DNA of 64,000 nt from Aplidium turbinatum (lineage: Eukaryota; Chordata; Ascidiacea; Aplousobranchia; Polyclinidae), in the NCBI GenBank assembly GCA_918807975.1, contig OU964918.1, forward strand, positions 42,330,477-42,394,476. The letters are read 5' to 3'. Within the stretch, counting starts at the first letter, position 1. Every line of letters starts with the position of its first letter. Of this stretch, positions 35,349-48,093 are shown piece by piece. The notes below the pieces were generated by a model. The model did no database searches, was not told the DNA's origin, and saw nothing but the letters and a program-made list of their open reading frames with translations. A program made the translations under genes and the position numbers.

Positions 35349-37945
35349 GAAGCACTATTTACCGATCACAGCAAACAGGGGGTGGCGTATACTGAATAAG
35401 GATCGATTCGCCTTTACAATGCATTGAAAAAAAGCTTCGCCGAGCATCTACGTTTGAACGACGATTGCTCGTTTGGTAGATGAGATATAAACCTGAAACT
35501 TTTCAGATGAAAAAAGCAAGACATACTCTTTCCATTTGCAAAATATTAATGATTTTATTGTAAAAATTAAATTGCTGAGAATTGGTACAAGTTGGTGAAG
35601 TTTAAGTTATCACAAGATAAAGTCAGTGCTTAACTTGTGCTTGTGTTTAATTGATTCGGGTAGATATATAATTGTACTTTCCAACGATGGCAAAATTGTT
35701 GAAATCCGAGCAGAAATGAGAAAACTACAGCACTTTCAGTGGAAGGACTATTTACCGATCACTGTAAGCAGGGGTGGCGTATACTGAATATGGATCGATT
35801 CGCCTTTACAATGCATTGGAAAAAAGCTTCGCTGGGCGGTTAAGTTTGAACGACGATTGCTCGTTTGTTAGATGAGATATCAATCTGAAATTTTTCAGGT
35901 AGCCTACATAAAGCAAGACATACCCTTTCCATTTGCAGAATATTAATGTTTTTATTGTAAAAATTAAATTGCTGAGAATTGGTACAAATTGGTGCAGTTT
36001 AAGTTATTACAAGATTACAAGATAAAGATAGTACTTGTTTTGGATTTGTAGCTAACTGATTCGGGTAGATGTATGATTGTGCTTTCCAACGATGGCAAAA
36101 TTGTTCAAATCCGAGCAGAAACAAGAAAACTACAGCAAGTTTAGTTGAAGCACTATTTACCGATCACAGCAAACAAGGGGTGGCGTATACTGAATAAGGA
36201 TCGATTCGCCTTTACAATGCATTGAAAAAAAGCTTCGCCGAGCATCTACGTTTGAACGACGATTGCTCGTTTGGTAGATGAGATATAAACCTGAAACTTT
36301 TCAGGTGAATAAAGCAAGACATACTCTTAGAATTCGTAATGGATTAATGATTTTATTGTGAAAATTAAATTGCTGAGAATCGGTACAAATTGGTAAAGTT
36401 TAAGTTTTTCCAAGATAAAGATAGTACTTGTTTTGGATTTGTAGCTAATTGATTCGGGTAGATGTATGATTGTGCTTTCCAACGATGGCAAAATTGTTAA
36501 AATCCGAGCAGAAACAAGAAAACTACAGCAAGTTTAATTGAAGCACTATTTACCGATCACTGCAAACAGGGGGTGGCGTATATTGAATAAGGATCGATTC
36601 GCCTTTACAATGCATTGAAAAAAGCTTCGTTGGGCGGTTAAGTTTTAACGACGATTGCTCGTTTGGTAGATGAGATATAAACCTGAAACTTTTCAGGTAA
36701 ATAAAGCAAAACATGCTCTTTCCATTTGTAAAGGATTAATGATTTTTTGTGAAAATTAAATTGCTGAGAATCGTTACAAGTTGGCGAAGTTTAAGTTATC
36801 ACAAGATAAATCTGGTGCTTAATTTGTGCTTGCATTTAATTGATTCGGGTATATATATAATTTTACTTTCCAACGATGGCAAAATTGTTCAAATCCGAGC
36901 AGAAACGAAAAAACTACAGCAAGTTTAGTGGAAGCATTATTTACCGATCACAGCAAACAGGGGGTGGCGTATAGGCTACTGAATAAGGATCGATTCGCCT
37001 TTAAAATGCATTGAAAAAAGCTTTGCTGGGCCGTTAAGTTTGAACGACGATTGCTCGTTTGGTAGATAAGATATGAACCTGAAACTTTTCAGGTGAATAA
37101 AGCAAGACATACTCTTTCAATTTGTAAAGGATTAATAATTTTATTGTAAAAATTAAATTGCTGAGAATTGGTACAAATTGGTGAAGTTTAAGTTTTTACA
37201 AGATAAAGATAGTACTTGTTTTGGATTTGTAGTTAATTGATTCGGGTAGATGTATAATTGTGCTTTCCAACGATGGCAAAATTGTTAAAATCCGAGCAGA
37301 AACAAGAAAACTACAGCAAGTTTAGTTGAAGCACTATTTACCGATCACTGCAAACAGGGGGTGGCGTATACTGAATAAGGATCGATTTGCCTTTACAATG
37401 CATTGGAAAAAAGTGTCGCCGAGCGGCTACGTTTGAACGACGATTGCCAGTTTTGTGGATAAGATATAAACCTGAAAGTTTTCATGTGCATAAAGCAAGA
37501 CATATTCTTTTAGTTTGCAAAGATTTAATGATTTTATTGCAAAAATTAAATTGCTGAGAATCGTTACAAGTTGGTGAAGTTTAAGTTTTTACAAGATAAA
37601 GCTAGTACCTCTTTTGTGCTACTGTTTAATTGATTCGTGTAGATGTATGATCGTGCTTTCCAACGATGGCAAAATTGTTAAAATCCGAGCAGAAACGAGA
37701 AAACTACAGCAAGTTTAGTGGAAGCACTATTTAGCGATCACAGCAAACAAGGGGTGGCTTATAGCCTACTGAATAAGGATCGATTCGCCTTTACAATGCA
37801 TTGGAAAAAAGTGTCGCCGAGCGGCTACGTTTGAACGACGATTGCCCGTTTTGTAGATAAGATATAAACCTGAAACTTTCCAGGTGCATAAAGCAAGACA
37901 TACTCTTTGCAGTTGCGTTAGATTGGTACTTTTATTGTAAAAATT
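35349..37945 (-). repeat. Right array, 7 inverted units of ~393 bp
   Basis: The inverse anchor GGATCGATTCGCCTTTA recurs near 35400, 35792, 36198, 36592, 36987, 37380 and 37775. The outermost two units are of the GCCGAGCGGCTACG type, mirroring the outermost two of the left array. Confidence 0.95.
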
Positions 37946-38216
37946 AAAATGCGAGCTGAAGTTGGGTAAATTTTTAGCTGAATTGATGCAATTTGGTAAA
38001 TTTTATGTCATTCTAGGTAGTTATATTCAACACTCGACGTTGGTTTAATGTTTTTATTGTAAAAACACAGTAAAATTGTTAAAAAATCCATATCCATTCC
38101 GCTTTATCACCTTCATTCCGCCGCTTTTCAGCATCCTTTTTTTCACCCCTTATGTAGTAGTTGCGTCCGTTTTGTGACGTCATGTTGACTAGGGTGGCGA
38201 ATTCTATACTTGCACC

Positions 38217-38290
38217 AAGTCAAGTCAAGTCAATTTATTTTGTTTTAACAGCGCCATATATTAACAAACAATCAGAGTAAAATGTAGTTG
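38217..38290 (-). repeat. LINE-type 3' tail fragment
   Basis: AAGTCAAGTCAAGTCAATTT read on the minus strand is a short tandem tail preceded by AATAAA-like sequence, the form taken by 3' ends of CR1-like LINEs. It abuts the right end of the foldback element. The stretch after it up to 38706 shows no recognised gene. Confidence 0.4.
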
Positions 38291-38706
38291 TCAAAACAAT
38301 GCATTGTACAACTGTTGGTTAGATTATGGCGCAATCAGGATGGTAGCGAAAGACCATAAGCAGTCATCCAAAAGTATGGTATGGGGTAGTTTCACTTGCG
38401 CTGTAGTCCAATTTAAAATGAAAGCGTGTGTGTTTCAAACTTGTGATGTGACTGTTCCTATGTCGACAAAAAGTAATAATTTCAAAAAATACAAATCCTG
38501 TTTGATGTTGTGTCAATATATTAGTTCCGTAACAGCAAAAGAAACCGAACCAAACAAAAACATTAAGTGGCTAGAAACCTGGAGTAGGCAACCTGGAGCT
38601 AGAAACCTGGAGTAGAAACCTTCCTTGGACTAAGCATAGTCCAAGGAAAGAGAGAAACATCAAGTACGGTAATAAACGAAAATGCTGCACGAAAAAATTA
38701 TAAGTG

Positions 38707-39718
38707 CAGGCCTCGAAATTCGTTTTTGTTGACGGCGGACAAACGTGTCCGGTCTGAGCAGCTATCTCGGCGGACAAATCAAGTCTCACGGCGGACACAC
38801 CAGTTTTAATATCGATCGTCATGTTTAATCATTTTATTTTGATAATTCTTTGCCATTTGAGAACTATAGCTAGGGTTTGGAAGGCTTCTTAAAATTTCAG
38901 CAAAGTCACTCTGAAAGGCTTTCATCAGACCAACGACGTGCGCTTGAAGAGTGAAAGCGCCGTGTAGCTGCTTAATACGCCGCATAACTGATTAACTTTC
39001 ACCGAACGAGGTCGTACGGCTTCTTGCGTCACAATGCTCTGGACACGAGTCGGAAAACTCCCACACTAACTCTACTATTTTCTGCTGTGCAAAGTTTCAC
39101 TAGGCTTCTTTCTATAGGTTTATTTTTGCGTGTCATGTGAGCAAAGAGCGAGTAGGTTCATTGCCCTCATTCTCACTTTTACAATTTTCTCTGTGATTTT
39201 TTTTTCTTACAGTAATACCAAAAGTTAACAATTTTTTTTGCATCTTGCTGTAATAGCCTACTCGTGCAATCTAATTTTGTAACCAAGCTTGCCTTGTCAA
39301 TATTACTCAGAGATCAAAGCCAGACATTGTGATGTAATGTAAGACTTGAACTAAGTTGCGCGTGATTAGTGTAAATGTACGGTACTCCCATCGATTCTTA
39401 GCGAAGAATTCACCTTTGTTACGCTGATTCAATGTCATCCATCGTTGAAGCAACGTAAAAATGGAAGGTTTTCCTGCTTGAACGGAAGCTAAGAGATACA
39501 ATATTAACATTTTCTAGATGCGCGCTACCACGCTAGAATGCGCGGGAAATTATATTCTCGCAATAATTGTTCGTGCTGTGCAATGACGATTTGTATCGCT
39601 AATTTCTGTGCTATTTTTCGGCGGACAAATATGACCGATCTAGATGGTACTTCCCGCGGACATCACATGCTGTGACGGCGGACATGTCCGCGGTGTCCGC
39701 CGTGAATTTCGAGGCCTG
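38707..39718. mobile_element. Non-autonomous hAT-like element with GGCGGACA repeats
   Basis: Terminal repeat CAGGCCTCGAAATTC at both ends; a 5-bp duplication AAGTG flanks it (38702-38706, 39719-39723), shorter than the usual 8. CGGCGGACA motifs occur three times near the left end and four times near the right end, in both orientations. It also contains a copy of the TGATTCAAYGT palindrome motif (39421-39462). No transposase. Confidence 0.82.
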
Positions 39719-40955
39719 AAGTGTTGATTCTAAACGAAATAATTACAAGTTTAGGCTAGCTGTAACATCACTTTTGTGAATATAAAAGTTATGTGAGCGA
39801 ATCAAAATTTTCCTATCTGGAAATTAGGTTGTCTGTTAGATTACAGAAAAACGTTTACATTCTCCCTTTTGTCTGCAGCGCCCGGAAAAGCAAGTCTATT
39901 AACTATCTTAGATTTTGACATTTTTCACACTCAAAAGGAGTCTATGCCTCTTTTAGTCATACAGGGCGCCCATATTTCTGAAATTGTGTGATTTTTAACT
40001 TTCAAAGCATCGAAAAATTTATCAATGCGAGGTGCTTTCGTTCAGTGGCCCCGTGCAGTAGGCTATATAGCGCTGTGCCGGCGGTAGTTAGGCCATGGGC
40101 TACGGTCCTGCAGTCAATTTAAAAAAATTCTGAAAATAAATAACTTAATTGTAATACTCAGTCAAAAAAGTACTTTTAGGACAAAATGTACGACTAACAT
40201 GAGCGATTGTTCAATAACAATGTTTAAAAATTGTGTTTCACTACTTCGATTTCAGTTCTAAAGTCGTTTGTTTTCCACGTCACCCTTCAGTGGTTGGTTG
40301 AAGGAAAGGTCTATTGTGGGCTATGCCACTGATTTTCAAGTATCGTACAAGCTTCACTAAATCAAATTTTGCTTGAATTTATTTTCATTTTATAGTCAGT
40401 TTGCTTAAAGTGATTACTGGTGTAACTCTGCCGCAAAGTTTGTTTCTTTTTTCTTTGTTCAGTATGTTTAGTTGTTATTGTTGCTTTTTTTCTCTCTGCA
40501 GTTATAACGACCATTCACTCTAAGTTTAGTATCATAATAAATTGTCATTTATTGTTTTTTTTTGTGAGAGTGACTGTTTTTGTCCTCTGCATTTTTACTC
40601 TTAACTTCCAGTGAGTGGGTTTGGTGGCTGTGCAAACTAAAAATATTAACTTCCAGTCACTGTTTTAACGATGCAATGCATATTTTAAACCTTTTGGATT
40701 TGCCATCTTTTCATTTTGCTGGTTCCAAATTTGTGTGTTTAATTTATCGTTCTTTTCATTTTCACGCCAGCAATAAAAAATAAAATAATTAATTTTTTTT
40801 TTAATTTGGCATTTTTTGAGTATTGGGGCTGGCAACTTTGTCTGAAATCATTTCACTTCACCATGACTAAAGTTGCTGAACTAAATCTGAAGGCTGAACG
40901 CCGCTGAAGCTTGTTTTCATCAGTGGTGACACGGCTTGTGGTTTTACTTTTGATC
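39719..40955. other. No recognised gene
   Basis: AT-rich. I see no coding domain. CAGTGGC near 40043 and GCCACTG near 40326 look like hAT ends but lack a target duplication. Confidence 0.5.
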
Positions 40956-41145
40956 TTGTGTTCTTGTACTTTCTGATCGATTTTTGGCTAAATCTTGTAT
41001 TTTTTGATCAAAGTCAAATTAATTGCCACCTTTTCCCGTTCGTTAATGTGCTGGTAGGTTTATATCGATTTTTGTAGTTAGTATCTTTTTCGTCCCGGAC
41101 GCGTTAATGACGAAAAATAAAATGATTGAATGATTGATTGAATCG
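40956..41145 (+). repeat. LINE-like 3' end with (ATTG)n tail
   Basis: Ends GACGAAAAATAAAATGATTG followed by short GATT repeats, the form of a 3'-terminal fragment of a CR1-like LINE. No reverse transcriptase remains. Confidence 0.4.
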
Positions 41146-41330
41146 TTGCTACCATGGCTTGAGTTTGGTAGAGCATTAAGGACTGGAACTAAAAGGTTTT
41201 GGTAACTAGGTTTCTGGTACCGTACTTAGGCATATCGATCAATTTTACTCATTGAGTCATCAAGCCTGACAAGATTAGGTAATTTATCCTTGATCTGCAG
41301 AGCCTTGATCTGAAGAGACTAGGCTACGAT

Positions 41331-41598
41331 ATGTGCTCGTCGTCAGACTCAGAGGTTGTGTCGCTCGATTGGCTATTAGATAACAAGAGTAGCTAAAAGA
41401 GTACATCAAATAAGGACAATCATTCACTAAGTCCCAAAACAAAAAAATGGTATAAACAGCCTTTTAATCGTCAATGGTTGAATGATCCTGATTTTAAAAG
41501 TTTGATGCAAGAAGACAAAACTGATGGATATGTAACCTTTTGTGAGATTTTTGATAATAAATTAAAGAGTCCCACGAATCGAAAGAGAACAGTGACTG
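41331..41598 (+). pseudogene. Possible hAT N-terminal fragment, target of the MULE
   Basis: From an ATG at 41331 the frame reads SSDSEVVSLDWLLDNKSS, a stop, then, in the same frame, KKWYKQPFNRQWLNDPDF and TDGYVTFCEIFDNKLK. The pattern of aromatic residues leading to F-C-x-I resembles the N-terminal zinc-finger part of KIAA1586/ZNF862-type hAT proteins, but the second Cys is missing. It is cut by the MULE insertion at 41608 and no continuation was recognised after 50622. Confidence 0.4.
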
Positions 41599-41703
41599 AG
41601 TAGTAGGGGGTGGCGACGATGTCGTCCCCTGCCGATGTCGTACCCCCGATGTCGTACCCTCATACATCGGGACGCGCAACAATTTAAGCCGCCAAAAAAA
41701 GCT

Positions 41704-41901
41704 TCACATGCGGCACGCTGTTGGATTTCAGCTCGAGCGTCAATGCCCATGTCGTCCCCGGTGAGTGATCATGAATCACGCTGCCGAACAGACTTCATAA
41801 TGCGGCGGGCTGTTGCATTTCAGCTCGAGCGTCAATGCCCATGTCGTTTCCGGTGAGTGATCATGAATCACGCTGCCGAACAGACTTCATAATGCGGCGG
41901 G
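41704..41901. repeat. 92-bp tandem duplication near the MULE left end
   Basis: Two units plus a partial third (GCGGCGGGCT at 41802 and again at 41894) that include AGCTCGAGCGTCAATGCCC and GTGAGTGATCATGAATCACG, the latter a near palindrome. The miniature copy has only one unit, so the duplication arose in this lineage. Confidence 0.88.
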
Positions 41902-42170
41902 CTTTCTTTCAGTTTGGTACAACTTGTGGGATTAGTTGATGACCAAACAATTTTTTGTTTGTTTGTTCAGATGAGCAAACAAATTATTTTAATTTCAAAA
42001 ATAAAAATTAATTTCTAGGCTAATTATTTTTTTTCAAATGTCCGCTAGCCAGGGTTAATTATTATGTTGCTGACGAGTGCACAGTTCTGCACAACCGAGT
42101 GAACAGTTTGTTTATTTATTATTATTTCTTTAAAATTACATAACCTACGGACACGGTGGCCCACAGCTAC

Positions 42171-43821
42171 GAGTGGCGGACCTATGCAAAATGGCGCCCA
42201 TGGCAAAGTTTAAATGTGCGCCCTTTTTTAACAATTTAAGTTAAATATTGCTTACAAGTCTTTTATGAACAAATCATGAAGAAAATAAATCAATGTAATA
42301 TTGACGTTATATAATGTTCAAAGGCAGTCACGTGAGATTGTTTCGTCATGCAAATTTTGTTCTCTCTGCAGAGCTAATCAATTTGATAGAATGCTGCGCT
42401 ATTGCGTCTTTCCAAGTTATTTCCAACAGAAAAACTAGCCAACGCGGCTTATTACTTTTCATCTGACGCTGTGTGTGTATAGCCTACTGTAGCCCACTAC
42501 CAAGTGAATTATTGGACATAATCGGACATAAGTTTGTCTGCTTGACTTTTCAGCTTCTGCTGCTTGCAAGTTTCGTCTCTTTCGCCCTTCAGCCCCACTT
42601 TCCTTTTTCTTTGTATTGGTTTGTTTCAGGGTCTATAAGGGCAAGTAAAAGTTAAATTTAAAAAAATCCTTGGTCGATAATTATAATAAAATAGCCTAGG
42701 CATACGCAAAATGTTTTCGTAGTCCTTTACGTAGGCCTAGCCAACTTAAAATTCATCTCAAGAGAGCACTGTGTTGATGCAACCGGCGGTGACCGACCTG
42801 TAGAGTGTAGATAGGGGTATTTTTGTCGGATAACTGTGGATAAAAATAAAACGACCCAAGTCCGCCAGATTTTTTCAAAAACTAATATTGATTAATTTTA
42901 ATTTGTCGCCGACATTTGTTGGCATGTCGGCGGGTTTTGTGACCGTTGGGTTGTAGCCTATGCTAACTAGAGATTGAAGAAACTGATAGCGAATCAATCC
43001 CAACATTGGTGTGTAGGCTACTACTACGAATTGCGTTCATTTTATCCGTTTGACAACTTGAGGAAGTTAGGTAAAAGTACGGTATCGTATATTTATAAAG
43101 CACAGTTTGTGAAGTTGTCAATGAACCTCAAAACTTCAGACTGCTTAGTGCTAGGCAGCGCCAGCACAGCACGTAAAAGAAATCATACCTAGCATAATTC
43201 TTGGTCTCAAAATTTCACATGATGATGCTTATAGGCTCAATAATAGTTCAATGCTAATTTCTTCCTAGAACAGACTGAGTGGTCTGGTCAGGCCAAATTG
43301 AAGTCATACAACAGATTAGATTTATAAATTCTTATAAAAATGAATAAGTAAGATCTGGAGCTACTTCTAAGCTTCAACTAATCGCTGCTTAGCGACTTTA
43401 CTAAACTTCCAATTTTTAAATGGCAAAATCGTCATTTCCGTAAGGTGGCAAATGACTATAGGTCGTCTCGTTGTCTCTCTGTCGGTATGGGAACTTGTGT
43501 AACTTTTGCATTGTGTATATTAGTTGCATATTTCAAACATGTAGGCTACTATGTTCCTGTTACTGACAAATAAACCATTGATTGATTGATTCCAATTGCT
43601 GCTGACTGAACGCAAAGTGAGCCAGTATAGGCACAATGTTGCTTTTTCAACGTCCATTGTTTAACAATGACCACAGTAAAAGAGTGACCCTTTTTGATCT
43701 TTGTTGGGCGCAAATTAGATTTTGAAGACAGTATAAGTCACAAATTTTATTTTTTACCAACCGATTTTTGCGCCCATGGCTCGAGCCATGCCTGCCATAC
43801 CCTAGGTAGGCTACGCCACTG
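42171..43821. mobile_element. Possible hAT inside the MULE
   Basis: The left end GAGTGGCGGAC and the right end inverted CAGTGGCGTAGCC, each followed inward by ATGGGCGC-like sequence. Flanks CACAGCTAC and CAGTGCTAC agree at 7 of 9 positions. A LINE-like tail with AATAAACC(ATTG)n lies inside at about 43430-43590. No transposase seen. Confidence 0.45.
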
Positions 43822-44547
43822 CAGTGCTACGGCCTAGGGAACGAAGTCGTAAAAATGTGGCTCGTAATTCTGTTCACTTCTGTTTAATTGTGTGTCTGAA
43901 AATACGTTATCAATGGAAAATCACCATCACAGAAATGAAGAAGAGCAAATTCTAAAGTTATTTTGCAGTCGTTATATGCTTATCTTGACCTAGCCTATAG
44001 CATAAATTTTAAGCTAATACCGGTCCGCTTACAACAATTAGCTTTGTTTTCTAAGTAGGCTAGTCCTATGTTGGCTTGCGAACAAGGCGGACTATATAGA
44101 AAGCAGTATAGACTATATAGAAAACAAATGCGAACCATCGATGCAGTGCAGTAACGTGGCACCTTTTTTTAACATTATTGTTAAGCAGAAGCGATATGTT
44201 CTTTGCTTGGATTCGCTATCATGCAATAGGCCAAATGCGTAAAAGTAATGCTTTGAATGATGATCAAGACATAAAATAGCCCAGTCAAGCTTACTTAGGC
44301 TATTTTCCTGAGTGTGCACAAACAGTATTTTCTGTAAAGCTAAACCACAAATCAAACATCCAAATGAACTAAATTTCTCAAGCCAAATAAAGTTTTTTAT
44401 TGCATAAAAAAAGAATTTTTTACCTATACAGAAAAATTAAGTTACCTATATAATTGTGTTTGGTGTTGGTCTACATTTAGGTGAGTTAAAAAGCATATTA
44501 ATTTAGGCTTAAAAGATTAATTATATTGTTGTTCCAATGAGCAAATT

Positions 44548-44727
44548 GTTGTCAATCAAATTGGCGTCCAGGTGTTGAGTGCCTCCTGAGATAAAAACGC
44601 GGTTAGTTGTCCGGTTTTTGGAAGTCGCACTATATGTTGTCAATCAAATGGCCATTCAGATGTTGAGTGCCTGTTGAGATAGGAATACTGTCACGCAGTT
44701 GGTTGTCCGGCTTTTTGGAAGTCGCAC
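44548..44727. repeat. 88-bp tandem duplication
   Basis: Two copies of GTCAATCAAA...TTTTTGGAAGTCGCAC starting at 44551 and 44639, with moderate divergence. It lies in the MULE 5' region; its role is unknown. Confidence 0.85.
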
Positions 44728-45714
44728 TGCGTTGCCAAGACAAATATTGAAAGGTTTTGTTATGAATATAGCTTGCCAGTTGACACTTAGCTGCGTCATT
44801 GGTAACAAAACGTAAGTTAGTGAAAAGTTTTAGCTAAGTTATTGGCTACGTAACAATTCACTAATATTTCCTGCATACTCCATCTTTCAAAATTCTAATT
44901 TACATCATCGGTTAATAAACATATCGAATCAAGATTGCAGCCCCTCCACTACAAATGATCACAAGCCGCCACTGCTGTTAGCCTACGCTACTTTAAAATG
45001 TTATAATAGTGCAACATTTCACATCGAGATAACTAATTGGTTTTCATTTCGCAAATGATCCATTGCAAAGGATCAACTTTTCTTCCAAAACAAAACAAAC
45101 ACTTAGGTGCCAAATCAACGAGGAAATGTGTTAAATGGAGATCAATATTACAGGAAACCAGACGGGAGTAATCCTCGGAGAGACCGTAACCCATCGTGAA
45201 GCAAACCACGGAGCAACGTGAGGTAGGCCTCCTGGTGTTAATTAATTATTTAAAGATTGAAAATAAAAAAGAGCAAGACACCACTATAAAAAGGTGTGGA
45301 TCTACCAACAACAAGTTATTACTTGGGCCAGTAACAGTCATTGAAGTCATATTTTTCTTGGTCGTACAGAAAGTTATAAAACTTATAATAGTGAAAGAAC
45401 TACGTTGTTATGAGCTCTATTTAAGAAGTTATAAAAAGTAATATTTTCTGTTAGCCTATAGGTCATAAAATATGACTGTTAGTTTAAAATGCAAAGATCG
45501 AACCCTAGTAGAATATGTTATTGTTCTAAATACATGTAAAAACTTGCATGCGAGTTGTTATTTAGCCTACAGAAATTAGCATAAATTTGATGTTTAAAAA
45601 TATTCATATACGGTATTGTTATAGATTTAAAAACATAAAGTAATATTTTTCGATTTTTTAGGTCAAAAAATATTTGCCCTAGTTATTTCAATCGTTCGAT
45701 AACTACTCGCCGAA

Positions 45715-48093
45715 ATGTCAGATATTTGCCCTGTCTGTTCTAAATCTGTTCGTCCTCGACAAGAAGCACTACAATGTGACTCATGTCAAAAATGGCAGCA
45801 TCGTGTCTGCAAAACAGGAATATCACGAAGTATGTACCGCAGTTTAGTGAAAGAAATAACAACGTTGGAATGTTGGTATTGCATTATATGCTCTCATGAA
45901 AAGGTACGTAAAAGTTAAGGAATAGCGAATATTATTTTGACATGCTAGAAATTATTCTTAGCATTGGGTTGGCGTATGAAGATGATTGTGGTGTGATCTC
46001 TGATCTCAGTTTGGTCTGAGATGTACGTTAGTGTGGCCATACAGTTTTAGAACTATTTATTCCATTGTTGCTGTTGTACGTAAGTGATTAACAGCTAAGT
46101 CAAAACAAAATTGCTGGAGTTGGTCTGTTCATGAAAGTAGTGGCAGCTCAAACGAAACTATCTATTTGACTTTCTTACTTTACAGGAAGGATCGTCTAAT
46201 GCTTCCACTGACATACGTGATTCCGAAAATGAAGGTGTTCTTCATCAAAGCTCGTCATCAACTCACCGTCGTGAGGTACCGGTAGGTGGATAGTGTGTAA
46301 ATGAAAGCAAACTTAATCGATACCGAAATGCAGAGGTTGTTAAATTGAAGACAGTACCCTACAAAGGTGTTGTATTTTTTATGTACTGTAGCTTATGTTT
46401 GGCTGCAAATCTGCAATATAATTTTTCTGATCGGTATAGTAGCTATAAAGTAGCCTACAGTTTACGTTAGTGGCAGACGTTAAGCTGCATGCAAGTACCA
46501 TAACATTTGTAATCATGTCTTTAGGAGGATGGTATAACCGAAGATGTAATTCCCGGATCTTCGATGAATTCTTCTTTTACGGAGTGTTCCTACAACGAAA
46601 TTCTTCCTGTGCAAGCAATGATAACAGAAACGTCTTTCACTGACTCAGAACTTGAGGATTGTACGACAACTGGTAGACCTGGGCCACATCAACCAGGAGA
46701 ATTAAGCTTTTGGATTCTGAAAGGAGGCACAATCAAAGGCAAGGATAAACTATTCGACAGCCATGGCTATTCTTATACTCTTAAAAAGAATACGACAACT
46801 TCTGCCACTTGGACTTGTTCGATTAGGAATAAGAAAGTTACTTGTCGTGCAAAAGTGCTACAGTCTCGCAGTAGTCCTCCAATGTTTCAAAGAAATCCAA
46901 CACCACACGTCCACCCAGGGACGTTCGGGGCCAAGGAAGCAGCAGTTGTTGCGATGCAATCAAAGGCTGAAGGTCACATACGGCCGTTCGACTCTGCTGC
47001 ACAAGTAGTGAAAAATGTTATGACCAAAGTGGTCATTGATGCTTCCATGTGTGAAGCTTTGCCTTCACTAAACAACCTGTCCAAAGTTGTAAACTACAAC
47101 AGACGTAAGCAGAGGCCAAGAGATCCGGATTCCAAACACTTCGAATTGTTGGTCGAACACTTGCCGGACGACTTTCTTGTAAACGATATTGTTCTGAGTG
47201 GAGAGAGACATATCATGTTTGCAACTAAAAAACAAGTAAAGCTTTTGAAGTCAGCAAAGACGTGGTATGTGGACGGGACGTTTTCTCCAGTAAAGAAACC
47301 TTTCTATCAATTGTTTTCGATACACGCTTTTGTACGGAAAAATAGCGAAGTAATCCAGCTTCCCTTAATCTTTGTGATGATGAGTTCACGCAGTGCTGCT
47401 GATTACCTGGCAGTACTGCAGGCTGTAGAAAAAATATTTACAACACCGCCGGCAGTGACCGATGTCGTGCTTGATTTTGAAAGAGCAGCATGGAACGCTT
47501 TTCGTCAATGTTTTCCCGCTGTGCGTATGCATGGCTGTTCATTCCATTTCACTCAGGCAATTTTTAGAAAGGTCCAGTCTTTGGGCTTACAAAGCGAATA
47601 CATGGAACAACATCCAGTGAAGAAGTTTATTCGTAAGATCATGGCGCTATGTTTCCTACCGGAACACCATGCGAGTGGCATGTTCTCTTCTCTTGCAAAA
47701 AAAGCTACAAGCGAACGACTGCAGCAGTTGGTGGATTATGTTAAAAGCACATGGTTTTCCTCATGGCAGCCCAAAGACTGGAGTGTATACGGTATGCCAA
47801 TCCGAACTAACAACGACGTTGAAGGTTGGCATAACAAGTTAAAAAGAAAGTGCCGTCCAAGCACGTCGTTTTATTTGTTGGTTTCAATTTTACACCAAGA
47901 ATCCATGGAAATTTCTTTAGGCTTGGAATTGCTCGATCAAGGGAAATTAAAGAGGCGGCAGAGGAAAGTGTACAAAGACTTGCACAAACGAATTTTCCAC
48001 TACTGGAATCAATATGAACGAGGTGAAAAAAGTGCAAAACAACTTCTATCCGCCTGTGCACACCTAGCACACTATCCGTGTAATTCGTCGTAA
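45715..48093 (+). CDS. MULE transposase with PHD finger, FLYWCH finger and DDE core
   Basis: Three exons, all phase 0: 45715-45903 (donor AAG|GTACGT), 46186-46281 (acceptor TTACAG, donor CCG|GTAGGT) and 46525-48093 (acceptor TCTTTAG), together 617 residues. Residues 4-59 form a C4HC3 PHD-type finger: Cys5, Cys8, Cys21, Cys24, His29, Cys32, Cys56, Cys59. The start of exon 3 carries a FLYWCH-type finger (FDSHGYSYTLKKN, ATWTCSIRNKKVTCRAKV, then a late H-x-H). The MULE core follows: WYVDGTFSPVKK (first Asp), VVLDFERAAWNAF (second Asp), HGCSFHFTQAIFRK (the C-x2-H insert) and TNNDVEGWHNKLKRK (Glu). No stop or shift interrupts it, and the ends of its element are intact, so it may be a recent and possibly functional copy. 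The start is the ATG directly before the first finger cysteines. Splicing is inferred from sequence only. Confidence 0.88.

Larger units (their letters stand above)
27969..38216. mobile_element. Giant foldback element of ~393-bp tandem units
   Basis: A 10.2-kb unit whose ends are inverted copies starting GGTGCAAGTATAGAAT; each end has a TGACGTCA site about 35 bp in. Behind about 200-300 bp of unique terminal sequence lie 18 direct copies of a ~393-bp unit (about 28297-35315), a 33-bp hinge, then 7 inverted copies (35349-37945). Private variants match in mirror order: the CACTTTCAGTGGAAGGACT variant of right unit 2 is found in left unit 6, the TTTTAACGACG variant of right unit 4 in left unit 4. 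The right arm is therefore an inverted copy of the first 6-7 left units, giving an inverted repeat of about 2.8 kb. The left terminal region has about 60 bp (28205-28270) not found at the right. No open frame is coherent; no clear target duplication (AAAGTATG left, AAGTCAAG right). Confidence 0.9.

Noticed and set aside
28297-37945. Regularly spaced repeats that could be mistaken for a CRISPR array
   Set aside because: The repeated unit is about 393 bp with no unique spacers, the sequence is animal DNA, and the array flips orientation at a hinge.
40043-40332. Small hAT with CAGTGGC...GCCACTG ends
   Set aside because: The flanking 8-bp sequences do not match, and the inverted similarity stops after seven bases.
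45657-45683. Right end of a second copy of the 18985-20202 hAT just before the MULE start codon
   Set aside because: The end sequence matches well, but I found no left end or target duplication, so it is noted only as a solitary fragment.
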